Positions 23,744-31,953 of a stretch of 41,815 nt of DNA are shown in pieces (the stretch's first letter is position 1; the number at the start of each line of letters is the position of its first letter). The translations under genes were made by a program, and so were the position numbers. Under the pieces are notes generated by a model. It did not search any database. It had not been told where the DNA came from and saw only the letters and a list, made by a program, of their open reading frames with translations. Source of the stretch: Ruminococcaceae bacterium UBA1404 (GTDB lineage: Bacteria; Bacillota; Clostridia; Oscillospirales; Ruminococcaceae); contig DBQC01000011.1 of assembly GCA_002305075.1 (NCBI GenBank), positions 1 through 41,815 of the forward strand, given 5' to 3'.

Positions 23744-24547
23744 ATGCCCGGCCTTTATGATATGCACACCCACAGCCGCCATTCTCACGACAGCACCGAG
23801 CCTTTAGAGGCCATGTGCATAGCGGCCCGGGCAGCCGGCCTTGGGGGCATTACCTTCACCGACCACCTGGACCTGGGCCCCCATCCCACCCACGACTGGC
23901 CAGCCATGCTCAGCGGCTCCATCAGGGAGGCTACGGAGATGGCCGCCCGCCATGCCCCCCATCTGCGGGTGTTGCGGGGGGTCGAGGTGGGCGAGCCGCT
24001 GTGCAACCCCCAGGCGGCCGAGCGCATTCTGCGTGACTATGCGCTCGATGTAGTGGTTATGGGCATCCACAGCGCCGACCGACAGAACGACCTGTGCCGA
24101 TTGGACCACACCACCCTCGACACCGATGTTATGCTCGAGCGCTATTTTGCCGAGCTGCGCACCATGGCCGAGTGGGAGGGCTATGATGTGTTGGCCCACA
24201 TAGGCTACCCCCTCAGATACATCCGCCGTGACCGCGGGGTGGACTGGGACCTTGCTCCCTATACCGCCCAAATTGATGCGGTGATGGCCGTGGTGGCCGG
24301 GACCGACCGAGCGTTGGAGGTGAACACCGCCGGCCTCAACCGAGGCATCGGCGGGCCGAGTGCCGACCTTGAGCAGCTGCGCCGTTTTAAGGCACTGGGC
24401 GGACGCTATGTCACGCTGGGGTCGGACGCCCACGCCGCCCGTTTTGTGGGGGGCGGCTTTGATAAGGGGCTGCGCATCATCAGGGAGGCCGGCTTTGACG
24501 CCGTAACCCACTACGAGGGCCGCCGCCCCTGTTTGACCCGGATATAA
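23744..24547 (+). CDS. PHP-domain phosphoesterase, histidinol-phosphatase (HisJ/HisK) family
   Basis: This is a metal-dependent phosphatase of the PHP superfamily. The 267-residue chain shows the metal-ligand motifs in order: YDMHTHSRHSHD, TFTDHLD, VLRGVEVGE, VVVMGIHS, VLAHIGYPLRY, ALEVNTAG and LGSDAHAA. This matches histidinol-phosphatase of the trinuclear type, but no his genes are nearby, so another phosphate monoester may be the substrate. ATG 23744 has GAAAGGAG about 6 bases upstream. It is followed after 13 bases by mnmA. Confidence 0.87.
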   Translation: MPGLYDMHTHSRHSHDSTEPLEAMCIAARAAGLGGITFTDHLDLGPHPTHDWPAMLSGSIREATEMAARHAPHLRVLRGVEVGEPLCNPQAAERILRDYALDVVVMGIHSADRQNDLCRLDHTTLDTDVMLERYFAELRTMAEWEGYDVLAHIGYPLRYIRRDRGVDWDLAPYTAQIDAVMAVVAGTDRALEVNTAGLNRGIGGPSADLEQLRRFKALGGRYVTLGSDAHAARFVGGGFDKGLRIIREAGFDAVTHYEGRRPCLTRI

Positions 24548-24560
24548 AGCGAGGTGTCCT

Positions 24561-25592
24561 ATGGAAAAAATCATGGTGGCTATGAGCGGCGGAGTGGACT
24601 CCACCGCTGCGGCCATTCTGCTCCTAGAGCAGGGCTATGCGGTGGAAGGGGTAACCTTTGCGCTATTTGGCGGCAGTCAGGCCGCCGAGCAGGCCGCCGA
24701 GCACTGCGCCCGGCTGGGCATTTCACACCATGTCCTCGACCTGAGCACAGAGTTCGAGCGGCAGGTGGTCGCCCCCTTTGCCGACGCCTACGCCCGGGGC
24801 ATCACCCCCAACCCCTGCGTCTGGTGCAATCGGGCGGTCAAGTTTGGGGCCTTTGTCGACTATGCTGAGGCGCAGGGCGCCGTGGCTGTCGCCACCGGCC
24901 ACTATGCCCGCATCTCCATGGCTGAGGGGCGGCCCTATATTACCCGGGCCGCCGACCTGAAAAAGGACCAGAGCTATGTGCTTTACACCCTTAGCGCCCG
25001 CCGCATTGCCCGGGTGCGCTTTCCGCTAGGAACGCTTGACAAGGCCGAGGCCCGGGCCGTGGTGGCTAGGCGGGGTATCCACATCCCGGCGGGGGAGAGT
25101 CAGGACATCTGCTTTATCCCCGACGGGGACTATGCGGCCTTTTTGGTGCAGCGGGGCCTTGCCGAGCGCCCCGGCGACTTTGTAGGGCCGGACGGCAAGG
25201 TGCTCGGTCGCCACCGGGGCATCCTCCATTATACGGTGGGTCAGCGCCGGGGACTGGGTCTCGCCCTGCCCGAACCGGTCTATGTCAGCGGCATCGATGC
25301 CGAAGAAAACCGGGTACAGCTAAGCGGCGATGCGGCCCTCTATAAGGGCGGCCTTATCGCCCGGGAGGTACATCTGCCTTACCCCGAGGATCTAAGCGCT
25401 CCCCGGCGGGTAACCGCACGCATTCGCTACGGGCACCCGGGTGCCGAGGCCACCGCCCTCATGCTGCCCGACGGCCAGTTGGAGCTGCGCTTTGACCGGC
25501 TTCAGCGGGCCATCGCCCCGGGGCAGTCGGCGGTACTCTACGAGGGCGATCGGGTACTAGGGGGCGGCATCATCGCCCAGGCTATCGACTAA
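24561..25592 (+). CDS. mnmA: tRNA-specific 2-thiouridylase MnmA
   Basis: It puts sulfur on C2 of the wobble uridine in tRNA-Lys, -Glu and -Gln, using ATP and a persulfide donor. The 343-residue protein has the PP-loop AMSGGVDST, the first catalytic cysteine in TPNPCVWCNRAVKFG (Cys89), ATGHYARI, KKDQSYVLY, the second cysteine in GESQDICFIP (Cys184), and YTVGQRRGLGLA. An extra Cys86 lies close by. It is slightly shorter than the usual 350-370 residues, mostly in the insertion after the first beta strands. The cysteine desulfurase partner is not in the window. Confidence 0.94.
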   Translation: MEKIMVAMSGGVDSTAAAILLLEQGYAVEGVTFALFGGSQAAEQAAEHCARLGISHHVLDLSTEFERQVVAPFADAYARGITPNPCVWCNRAVKFGAFVDYAEAQGAVAVATGHYARISMAEGRPYITRAADLKKDQSYVLYTLSARRIARVRFPLGTLDKAEARAVVARRGIHIPAGESQDICFIPDGDYAAFLVQRGLAERPGDFVGPDGKVLGRHRGILHYTVGQRRGLGLALPEPVYVSGIDAEENRVQLSGDAALYKGGLIAREVHLPYPEDLSAPRRVTARIRYGHPGAEATALMLPDGQLELRFDRLQRAIAPGQSAVLYEGDRVLGGGIIAQAID

Positions 25593-25603
25593 AGGAGGCT
25601 GCT

Positions 25604-25825
25604 ATGGCAAACAAAGCCCGAGGGCGGACCATGCTCCGCCAAAACCCAAGGTATGCGGCCTTGGGGGCCACCAACATGACCGGCTTCGAGCTGCTGATAG
25701 CCGCCGCCATGGGGGTGGTAGCCCTGCTGCGTACGCTGCTTCTCTGCCTGGGAGCACTCGGCCACGCCGCCGCTCGGCTGCGGGGACGGTCACATCTGCG
25801 GACTGCGGTAAAGCGCTACCGGTAG
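25604..25825 (+). CDS. Small single-helix basic protein of unknown function
   Basis: I do not recognise this 73-residue protein. Support comes from AAAGGAGG with 6-7 bases before ATG, a position 11 bases after mnmA, and a terminator 20 bases past its stop. It has a basic N terminus (KARGRTMLRQNPR), one hydrophobic stretch at about residues 27-52 (FELLIAAAMGVVALLRTLLL), and an Arg-rich end (HLRTAVKRYR). This fits a small membrane-anchored protein. A longer frame on the opposite strand lacks such signals. Confidence 0.65.
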   Translation: MANKARGRTMLRQNPRYAALGATNMTGFELLIAAAMGVVALLRTLLLCLGALGHAAARLRGRSHLRTAVKRYR

Positions 25826-25845
25826 ACAGTGGGACATAAAACTCA

Positions 25846-25873
25846 AAAGGCCACGCCTCATGGCGTGGCCTTT
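25846..25873. terminator. Bidirectional terminator, mnmA operon / Met-rich protein gene
   Basis: AAAGGCCACGCC and GGCGTGGCCTTT pair fully around TCAT, between convergent genes. Confidence 0.9.
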
Positions 25874-25906
25874 GTTGTGCTTCTATAAATGGATATGCCC
25901 AAAGGG

Positions 25907-26527
25907 TTAGGCCAGCTTGGTGGCGGGCATAACAGATACGGCCGGGCCGCGTCCGGCCGGGGCAGTAACTGCAGGCCGGGCTGCGTCAGCAGACGGTGCA
26001 TCCTCAGTGTCTTCCTCGGCGGCCATATCATCTTCGGGTGTAGGCTCGCCTTCATCAATATCTTCGCCCTCAAGGGGCTCCATCACACCGGGCTCCATCA
26101 TGCCGGGATCCATCATGCCGGGATCCATGTCCATGGAGCCGTCCACCGGCAGCTCGGAGGCCTCCTCCTTCATAAAGGCACCCATGAGCGACACAAGTAT
26201 AACCGCTCCCGCCGCCAAAACAATCAGCTTTTGCTTGGGGCTGAGGTATTGGGGCTTGTCGGGGTTGGGATAGCGGATGGATATATAAATTCTGCCGATA
26301 ATCTTGCCCGCAATAAAGGCAACAAGCACGATGACCGTGGTGAAAATCAGCGCCGACAGCCAGCTCGGTTGGTTGAGCACCCAGTCTAAGGCGCTGTCTA
26401 TAAAGCCGATACCGGTCACGCCGCCACTGCCTCCCATATCGTAGCCGCCGCCCATGACCATGCCGCCTGCGCTCATACCCATACCACCTATCCTTACCGC
26501 CCTAAGAAGGGCACTGCTCAGTGTCAT
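25907..26527 (-). CDS. Met/Gly-rich two-helix membrane protein with acidic repeats, unknown function
   Basis: I do not recognise this 206-residue protein. The N terminus is rich in Gly and Met (MGMSAGGMVMGGGYDMGG). A hydrophobic helix lies at about 58-78 (LSALIFTTVIVLVAFIAG), then a basic Tyr/Pro segment, and a second helix at about 100-118 (LIVLAAGAVILVSLMGAF). The tail has DPGMM/EPGVM repeats followed by an acidic Glu/Asp stretch and an Ala/Pro end. GGAGG stands 9 bases before ATG 26527. Methionine clusters can bind soft metals such as Cu(I) in other proteins; that is only an analogy. It appears to be monocistronic. Confidence 0.7.
   Translation of the reverse strand: MTLSSALLRAVRIGGMGMSAGGMVMGGGYDMGGSGGVTGIGFIDSALDWVLNQPSWLSALIFTTVIVLVAFIAGKIIGRIYISIRYPNPDKPQYLSPKQKLIVLAAGAVILVSLMGAFMKEEASELPVDGSMDMDPGMMDPGMMEPGVMEPLEGEDIDEGEPTPEDDMAAEEDTEDAPSADAARPAVTAPAGRGPAVSVMPATKLA
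26081..26125 (-). repeat. 15-bp tandem repeats encoding D/E-P-G-M/V-M
   Basis: Three head-to-tail 15-base units (26081-26095, 26096-26110, 26111-26125). The last two are identical and the first differs at a few bases. The repeat is in frame, so copy changes would add or remove five residues. Confidence 0.8.
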
Positions 26528-26652
26528 AACACTCTGCCTCCATTTTAAAAAATGCCCGGGAGTTTATGCTTTGAATCATACAACATTTTGCAAAAAAGAG
26601 CAATCACGCATTTGCAAGCGCCCGGGGCGTCCTACTATATAGTGCATAAATT

Positions 26653-26684
26653 GCTCTGCATTTTTGCAGCAGAGCCTTTCTTTT
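26653..26684 (+). terminator. Orphan hairpin with T-run upstream of the glyA promoter
   Basis: GCTCTGC and GCAGAGC (7 pairs, 9-base loop) are followed by CTTTCTTTT. No plus-strand gene lies directly before it. The rest of 26528-26706 shows nothing coding. It may block read-through into glyA. Confidence 0.5.
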
Positions 26685-26706
26685 GCGCCGAATAGGCACC
26701 TTTTGG

Positions 26707-26735
26707 TTGTCAAATGCTTATTTTAATACTATAAT
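26707..26735 (+). promoter_or_regulatory. Sigma-A promoter of glyA
   Basis: TTGTCA (26707-26712) and TATAAT (26730-26735) are 17 bases apart. The leader of about 70 bases contains a small hairpin CCGAGCC-TTG-GCTCGG before the ribosome binding site. Confidence 0.8.
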
Positions 26736-26811
26736 ATGCTCTGTATCCATGTGCCCAAACCGAGCCTTGGCTCGGTGCTCGGCGGATGTGAAAAAGGAAA
26801 GGATGATAGCG

Positions 26812-28062
26812 ATGTTCGGCAACTATTTGGACACCATCGGCTTTTTAGCGCAATTCGACCCTGAGGTAGCTGGGTCTATGGCCTCAGAGCTTAAGCGTCA
26901 AAAACGCAATATTGAGCTAATTGCCAGTGAGAACATTGTCTCCCCGGCGGTGATGGCTGCCATGGGCAGTGTGCTCACCAATAAATATGCCGAGGGCTAT
27001 CCCGGTCGCCGCTACTATGGTGGCTGCGAGTTCGTCGACGAGGTGGAAAACCTAGCCATCAATCGGGCCAAGGCCCTGTTTGGGGCCGAACACGCCAATG
27101 TGCAGCCCCACTCGGGGGCGCAGGCCAATCAGGCCGTATATTTGGCGCTACTGGATATTGGCGACACCGTGCTTGGCATGAACCTTGCCCACGGCGGGCA
27201 CCTAACCCACGGCTCGCCGGTCAACTTCTCGGGCATCAATTATAACATCGTACCCTATGGTGTAGACGAGAACGGCCACATCGACTACGACACCATGCGC
27301 CGTCTTGCCCTGGAACACCGGCCCAAGATGATTATTGCCGGAGCCAGCGCCTATTCCCGGGAGATTCGCTTTGACCTGTTCGCCGAGGTGGCCCGGGAAG
27401 TTGGGGCCTATCTCATGGTGGATATGGCGCACATCGCCGGGCTGGTGGCGGCCGGCCTGCACATGAGCCCGGTACCCTACGCCGATGTGGTGACCTCCAC
27501 CACCCACAAAACCCTAAGAGGTCCCCGGGGCGGCCTTATCCTCTGCAAAGAAAAATATGCCAAACAAATCGACAAGGCGGTGTTCCCCGGCACCCAGGGC
27601 GGCCCCCTTGAGCATATCATTGCCGCCAAGGCCGTTTGCTTCGGCGAGGCACTCAGTGACGAGTTTAAGGACTACCAGCGCCGGGTAAAGGAAAACTGCG
27701 CTGTCTTGGCCGACGAGCTCTCTAAGCGGGACATTCAAATGGTGTCCGGCGGAACCGACAACCACCTGTTGCTGCTGGATTTGCGCAACTTCGACATCAG
27801 CGGCAAAAAACTCGAGCGCCTGCTCGATGAGGTGTACATTACGGTGAACAAAAACTCCATCCCCGACGATCCCCGAAGCCCCAATGTCACCAGCGGTATT
27901 CGTATCGGCACGGCGGCCGTGACCACCCGGGGTTTTGGCCCTGCGGAGATGGTTCAGATCGCCGAGTGGATAAAGTTAGTCATTACGGACTTTGAAAATT
28001 CTGCCCCGGCCATCCGGCAGGGTGTGGAGGCGCTTTGTAAAAAACATCCCATTTACGAATAG
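26812..28062 (+). CDS. glyA: Serine hydroxymethyltransferase
   Basis: This PLP enzyme converts serine and tetrahydrofolate to glycine and methylene-tetrahydrofolate. The 416-residue chain has IELIASENIVSPAV, YAEGYPGRRYYGGCEFVD, VQPHSGAQANQAVY, VDMAHIAGLVAAG, VVTSTTHKTLRGPRGG with the PLP lysine, FPGTQGGPLEH and the C-terminal TSGIRIGTAAVTTRGF. ATG 26812 is preferred to ATG 26803: AAAGGAAAGG abuts the latter but is correctly spaced for the former, and MFGNYLDT fits the family N terminus. It is followed after 11 bases by an esterase gene, probably in one transcript. Confidence 0.96.
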   Translation: MFGNYLDTIGFLAQFDPEVAGSMASELKRQKRNIELIASENIVSPAVMAAMGSVLTNKYAEGYPGRRYYGGCEFVDEVENLAINRAKALFGAEHANVQPHSGAQANQAVYLALLDIGDTVLGMNLAHGGHLTHGSPVNFSGINYNIVPYGVDENGHIDYDTMRRLALEHRPKMIIAGASAYSREIRFDLFAEVAREVGAYLMVDMAHIAGLVAAGLHMSPVPYADVVTSTTHKTLRGPRGGLILCKEKYAKQIDKAVFPGTQGGPLEHIIAAKAVCFGEALSDEFKDYQRRVKENCAVLADELSKRDIQMVSGGTDNHLLLLDLRNFDISGKKLERLLDEVYITVNKNSIPDDPRSPNVTSGIRIGTAAVTTRGFGPAEMVQIAEWIKLVITDFENSAPAIRQGVEALCKKHPIYE

Positions 28063-28073
28063 GAGTTTTTACA

Positions 28074-28856
28074 CTGGCATTTTTCAGCGGCGTGGTACGC
28101 GCCAAAACGCTGGGGATGGATACCGCCCTTTGGGTCATCCTCCCCGGCGATGGTAAGATGTCCAAAGCCCGCCGGGTTGTCTATCTGCTGCACCCCCTCG
28201 GGGGGGATGCGGCCTCCTGGATGCGCTGGACCTCGGTGGAGCGATATGCGGCAGAGCACAGCTTGGCCGTCATCATGCCCGAGGTCCAGCGCTCCTTTTA
28301 TTTGGACATGGCCCGGGGCGGGCGCTTTTTTACCTACCTCACCGAGGAGCTGCCCAATCTGGTCGAGCGACTGTTCGGTCTTGCGCCTGAACGGGAAGGC
28401 TGCTTTGTGGCGGGGGCTTCCATGGGGGGCTACGGGGCCATGAAGGCCATTTTAAGCCGCCCCGACCTCTATGCCCGCTCTGCATGCTTTTCGGGAGCCT
28501 ACGACCTCAACATGGTCAAAGCGCTGGCCCTGCCTACCCCCGGCGGCTTGCGGGAGCTCATGGGGGCGCTGGGGGACAATCTCGAGGTAGCCCCCGAAAA
28601 CAACCTTACCGAGCTGGCTCGTCAGGCGGTCAGCGCACGGCCGTCGCCCAAGATGATGATGTGCTGCGGCGAGAGCGACTTTCTTTTGGGCGCCAACCTG
28701 CGCATGTACAAGGAGCTTTCGGATTTGGGATTGGATGTGCGCTATCGCCAGTGGCCCGGCGGACATAGTTTCGACTTTTGGGACGAGGCGCTTCCATATG
28801 CCTTCGACTTTTTTGCCGGCAAGGAACCGCCCGAAAAAATCACAGGGTGCAGGTAG
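28074..28856 (+). CDS. Alpha/beta-hydrolase esterase (tributyrin esterase / S-formylglutathione hydrolase-like)
   Basis: This is a cytosolic serine esterase of about 260 residues. It shows the oxyanion segment YLLHPLGGD, nucleophile elbow GASMGGYGAMK (Ser116), acid residue region CCGESDFL and catalytic histidine GGHSFDFWD. The first ATG/GTG in frame (GTG 28092) would cut off the conserved start. Extending upstream to a CTG at 28074 gives (M)AFFSGVVRAKTLGMDT, which matches how family members begin, and AGGAG stands exactly 8 bases before that CTG. I therefore call a CTG start. Family identity is firm, the natural ester is unknown. Confidence 0.87.
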   Translation: MAFFSGVVRAKTLGMDTALWVILPGDGKMSKARRVVYLLHPLGGDAASWMRWTSVERYAAEHSLAVIMPEVQRSFYLDMARGGRFFTYLTEELPNLVERLFGLAPEREGCFVAGASMGGYGAMKAILSRPDLYARSACFSGAYDLNMVKALALPTPGGLRELMGALGDNLEVAPENNLTELARQAVSARPSPKMMMCCGESDFLLGANLRMYKELSDLGLDVRYRQWPGGHSFDFWDEALPYAFDFFAGKEPPEKITGCR

Positions 28857-28870
28857 GCACCCTGTGATTT
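28837..28870 (+). terminator. Terminator overlapping the esterase stop codon
   Basis: AAATCACAGGGTGC and GCACCCTGTGATTT form 14 pairs around the loop AGGTAG, followed by TTATATTT. The esterase TAG codon lies in the loop. Confidence 0.9.
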
Positions 28871-28896
28871 TTATATTTGAGGCTAAGCCCCAAGCT

Positions 28897-28925
28897 TTGT
28901 TTTGCTTCATAGCCTGTGCTATAAT
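28897..28925 (+). promoter_or_regulatory. Promoter of rarA
   Basis: TTGTTT (28897-28902) and a consensus TATAAT (28920-28925) with 17-base spacing, about 84 bases ahead of the rarA ATG. Confidence 0.7.
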
Positions 28926-29008
28926 AGCCGCATGGTGCATCTTGCGTTTAAGATATAAGACCCCCTTGTGGGCCAAAACAATCCTATAGACCGAAAGGGG
29001 GAAGCGCC

Positions 29009-30274
29009 ATGACCACGCCACTTGCCAATGCCATGCGGCCCCAAACCCTCGACGAGGTGGTGGGCCAGCCCCATCTGTTGGGGGAAAAGGGCATTTTGCC
29101 AGCGGTGGTGCGCAGCGGCGCACTGCCCAACCTGATATTTTACGGCCCCTCGGGGGTTGGAAAAACTACGGTGGCCCGCATTATAGCCGGGGCCGCCGGA
29201 CGGCGTCTTCACCGCCTGAATGGCACCACCGCCTCCACCGCCGACATCAAGGAGGTCATCGCCGAGCTGGACACCCTGTCCGGCCGAGCGGGGCTGGTGC
29301 TCTACCTCGACGAGATTCAGTATCTCAACAAAAAGCAGCAGCAAACCTTGCTTGAGTTTATCGAGGACGGTAGCATCACCCTCATCGCCTCCACCACCGA
29401 AAACCCCTATTTTTATATCTACAACGCCATATTAAGCCGCTCTACCGTTCTGGAGTTCAAGCCGGTAAGCGCCGCCGAGGTGCGCCCGGTGGTCGACCGC
29501 GCTTTTGTGGAGATGGGGCGCATTCATGGGGTTGACTTTGCTATAGAACCCGAGGTGGCCGACTATGTGGCGGCGGCCTGTGGCGGTGATGTGCGCAAGG
29601 CCATCAACACGGTGGAGATGTTGGGCATAGGGGCCCTGCCGGAGGGCCGAGTGACCCTAGAGAGCGCCCGGCTGCTGGCCCAACGCTCCAGTATGCGCTA
29701 CGACCGGGACGGCGACGCCCACTACGACATTCTGTCGGCCTTTCAAAAGTCCATCCGGGGATCGGATGAAAACGCCGCCCTGCATTACCTGGCCCGTCTA
29801 CTGGAGGCCGGCGACCTCATTTCGGCCTGCCGCCGGCTTATGGTCATCGCCTGCGAGGACATCGGTCTTGCCTATCCCCAGGCCATTGCGGTGGTCAAGG
29901 CCTGTGTGGACATGGCCAACCAGCTCGGATTGCCCGAGGCGGCTCTGCCCTTAGGCGATGCGGTGGTGCTGCTCTGCACGGCTCCAAAGTCCAACAGCGG
30001 GGCGCTGGGCATCTGGGCGGCTATGGCCGATGTCAAGGCCGGCAATTATGGCGACATCCCCGACCATTTAAAGGATAGCCACTACGCCGGCGCAAAAAAG
30101 CTAGGGCGAGGCCAAGGCTACAAATACGCCCACGACTATCCGGGCCACTATGTGCGCCAGCAATATCTGCCCGACAACATAAAGGACAAGGTATATTACC
30201 GCTTTGGTGAGAACAAGACCGAGCAAGCGGCCGCCGCCTACCGCAAACGCCTTTTGGAATCTACAAAGGATTAA
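29009..30274 (+). CDS. rarA: Replication-associated recombination protein RarA (MgsA), AAA+ ATPase
   Basis: This clamp-loader-like ATPase acts at stalled replication forks with SSB. The 421-residue chain begins PLANAMRPQTLDEVVGQPHLLG, the classic RarA N terminus. Walker A is FYGPSGVGKTT, Walker B YLDEIQYLNKKQQ, sensor 1 LIASTTENPYF, and sensor 2 lies in CGGDVRKAINTVE. The C-terminal tetramerisation domain has YDRDGDAHYDILSAFQKSIRGSD (family-specific) and ending blocks GYKYAHDYPGHYVRQQYLPD. AAAGGGGGA is about 7 bases upstream of ATG. It is monocistronic. Confidence 0.96.
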   Translation: MTTPLANAMRPQTLDEVVGQPHLLGEKGILPAVVRSGALPNLIFYGPSGVGKTTVARIIAGAAGRRLHRLNGTTASTADIKEVIAELDTLSGRAGLVLYLDEIQYLNKKQQQTLLEFIEDGSITLIASTTENPYFYIYNAILSRSTVLEFKPVSAAEVRPVVDRAFVEMGRIHGVDFAIEPEVADYVAAACGGDVRKAINTVEMLGIGALPEGRVTLESARLLAQRSSMRYDRDGDAHYDILSAFQKSIRGSDENAALHYLARLLEAGDLISACRRLMVIACEDIGLAYPQAIAVVKACVDMANQLGLPEAALPLGDAVVLLCTAPKSNSGALGIWAAMADVKAGNYGDIPDHLKDSHYAGAKKLGRGQGYKYAHDYPGHYVRQQYLPDNIKDKVYYRFGENKTEQAAAAYRKRLLESTKD

Positions 30275-30483
30275 TGGGCCGCTATTTTGCAGGAAATCCA
30301 TCACTAATGGGGGCATTTGACCATTATTTGCAAGAAATCCGCCAGAGACTTGCAAATCATCATAAAATTATGTGATAATAGTCATAAGCAGTTATTATAA
30401 TGATAGGACTTCAAAGGCTTTAGCCCGTATGCCTGCCGGGTTTGTGGTTATATTGAGTCGTGCCGTGATTAGTTTTTCTTGGG
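30275..30483. other. AT-rich intergenic region after rarA
   Basis: No gene is seen. A 14-base direct repeat (TTTGCAGGAAATCC at 30286-30299 and TTTGCAAGAAATCC at 30327-30340) lies just after rarA. The stretch 30350-30410 has additional promoter-like elements (TTGCAA with GATAAT 18 bases on; TTATAATGAT). No terminator for rarA is evident. Confidence 0.5.
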
Positions 30484-30513
30484 TTGACTTTGCAAGCGAA
30501 TATTGTCTATAAT
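30484..30513 (+). promoter_or_regulatory. Sigma-A promoter of the ion-transporter gene
   Basis: TTGACT (30484-30489) and TATAAT (30508-30513), 18 bases apart. The transcript would carry a leader of about 145 bases. Confidence 0.75.
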
Positions 30514-30548
30514 TTACGAGATAAGCGTCATTCGGTCTAAAAACCTGT

Positions 30549-30631
30549 TTGTCCGCCAACTAAAGCCCCCCATTTTGGGCGGGTTTTTTATTGTGCGGGT
30601 GGCACACTAAAGCGAAGGTTTTACCGGACAA
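30549..30631 (+). promoter_or_regulatory. Structured leader with terminator ahead of the ion-transporter gene
   Basis: AAAGCCCCCC (30562-30571) and GGGcGGGTTTT (30577-30587, one bulged C) form a terminator with T6. It lies between the promoter and the ribosome binding site, so it can attenuate the gene. CCGCC (30553-30557) can instead pair with GGCGG (30578-30582) inside the terminator arm. TTGTCCG (30549-30555) can pair with CGGACAA (30625-30631) beyond it. I match it to no riboswitch class I know. Confidence 0.55.
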
Positions 30632-30665
30632 GGCGCGCTTTTAAGAAAAATAGGAGGACTGCTTA

Positions 30666-31934
30666 GTGCAAAACATAGCCCTTGCTCTATTCGCTTTAAC
30701 CTATGTGCTTCTGCTTGTGTTTGCCGACTACCGTGCATACATTGCGCTGGGCTCGGCGGTGATCTTTGTGCTGATGGGCATTCTGCCGGTGAGCCAGGTG
30801 TTCGGCGCCATCGACTGGAATGTGCTGATGATGATTGCCGGTACCATGGGTACGGTGGCACTTTTTATCGAATCCAGAATGCCGGCTCTGCTGGCCGACA
30901 TCATTCTTGAAAAGGTGCCCAATGTTAAATGGGCCATCGTGGCACTGGCGCTGTTTGCCGGATTTATCTCGGCCTTTGTAGACAATGTGGCCACCGTGCT
31001 TATGGTGGCGCCGGTGGCGCTTGCCGTCTCTAAAAAGCTCGAAATTTCGCCGGTTTCGGTGATTATCTCTATCGCTGTGGCCTCCAACCTTCAGGGCGCA
31101 GCCACGTTGGTGGGCGACACCACCTCCATTTTGCTGGGCGGTTACGCCGACATGAACTTCCTCGATTTCTTCTGGTATGCCAATCGTCCGGGTATGTTCT
31201 TTGTGGTGCAGCTGGGTGCGCTGATGTCCACCTTTGTGCTGCTCTACTACTTCCGCGACCTCACCCAAAAAATCGCCCCTATGGGTCGCACCGAGGTCAC
31301 CGATTACTTCCCCAGCTACCTTATGCTGGGCACGGTGGGACTGCTTATTCTGGCCTCCTTTGTGCAAAACAAGCCCGAAACTACCAATGGCATCATCTGC
31401 ATGGTGCTGTTCGCCATCGGCCTTATTAAGGAGGTCGGCGCCAAAAAGGACACCGGCCTTATCAAAAAATACCTGGCCGAAATCGACTACCAGACTCTGC
31501 TGCTCTTGGGCGGACTGTTTGTGGTTATCGCGGGCATCCGCGAGGCTGGCGTGGTAGACAGCGTGGCCCGTCTGTTTGTGCAGGTAGGCAGCAACAACAT
31601 CTTTGTTATCTACACGCTCATCGTCTGGGCCTCGGTTATTCTGTCGGCTTTTATCGACAACATCCCCTATGTGGCCACCATGTTGCCCGTGGTGGCAGGC
31701 ATTTCTAACCTACTGGGCGTGGAGCCTCACCTGCTCTACTTTGGACTGCTCACCGGTGCTACCCTGGGCGGCAACCTCACACCCATCGGCGCCTCGGCCA
31801 ACATCACCGGCATCGGCATCCTGAAAAAAGAGGGTCACTCGGTATCCACCATGGACTTTATGAAGATCGGCATACCCTTTACGCTGTCGGCGGTTATCGC
31901 CGGCTATGTAGCCATCTGGGTGTTCTGGGCATAA
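30666..31934 (+). CDS. Ion-transporter superfamily permease (SLC13 / ArsB-NhaD type)
   Basis: This 422-residue membrane protein has about eleven hydrophobic helices in two similar halves. Each half has a re-entrant-loop signature: FVDNVATVLMVAPVALA with ASNLQGAATLVGDTTS in the first, FIDNIPYVATMLPVVAG with GGNLTPIGASANITG in the second. These are typical of arsenite/sodium:proton and anion permeases. The transported ion cannot be told from sequence. Start is GTG 30666 with TAGGAGG 8 bases upstream. It is monocistronic, behind an attenuator-like leader, with a strong terminator after it. The regulated leader suggests that the transported ion or a related signal is sensed by RNA, which is inference. 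Confidence 0.88.
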   Translation: MQNIALALFALTYVLLLVFADYRAYIALGSAVIFVLMGILPVSQVFGAIDWNVLMMIAGTMGTVALFIESRMPALLADIILEKVPNVKWAIVALALFAGFISAFVDNVATVLMVAPVALAVSKKLEISPVSVIISIAVASNLQGAATLVGDTTSILLGGYADMNFLDFFWYANRPGMFFVVQLGALMSTFVLLYYFRDLTQKIAPMGRTEVTDYFPSYLMLGTVGLLILASFVQNKPETTNGIICMVLFAIGLIKEVGAKKDTGLIKKYLAEIDYQTLLLLGGLFVVIAGIREAGVVDSVARLFVQVGSNNIFVIYTLIVWASVILSAFIDNIPYVATMLPVVAGISNLLGVEPHLLYFGLLTGATLGGNLTPIGASANITGIGILKKEGHSVSTMDFMKIGIPFTLSAVIAGYVAIWVFWA

Positions 31935-31953
31935 AGCCCCATCAATAACGCTA

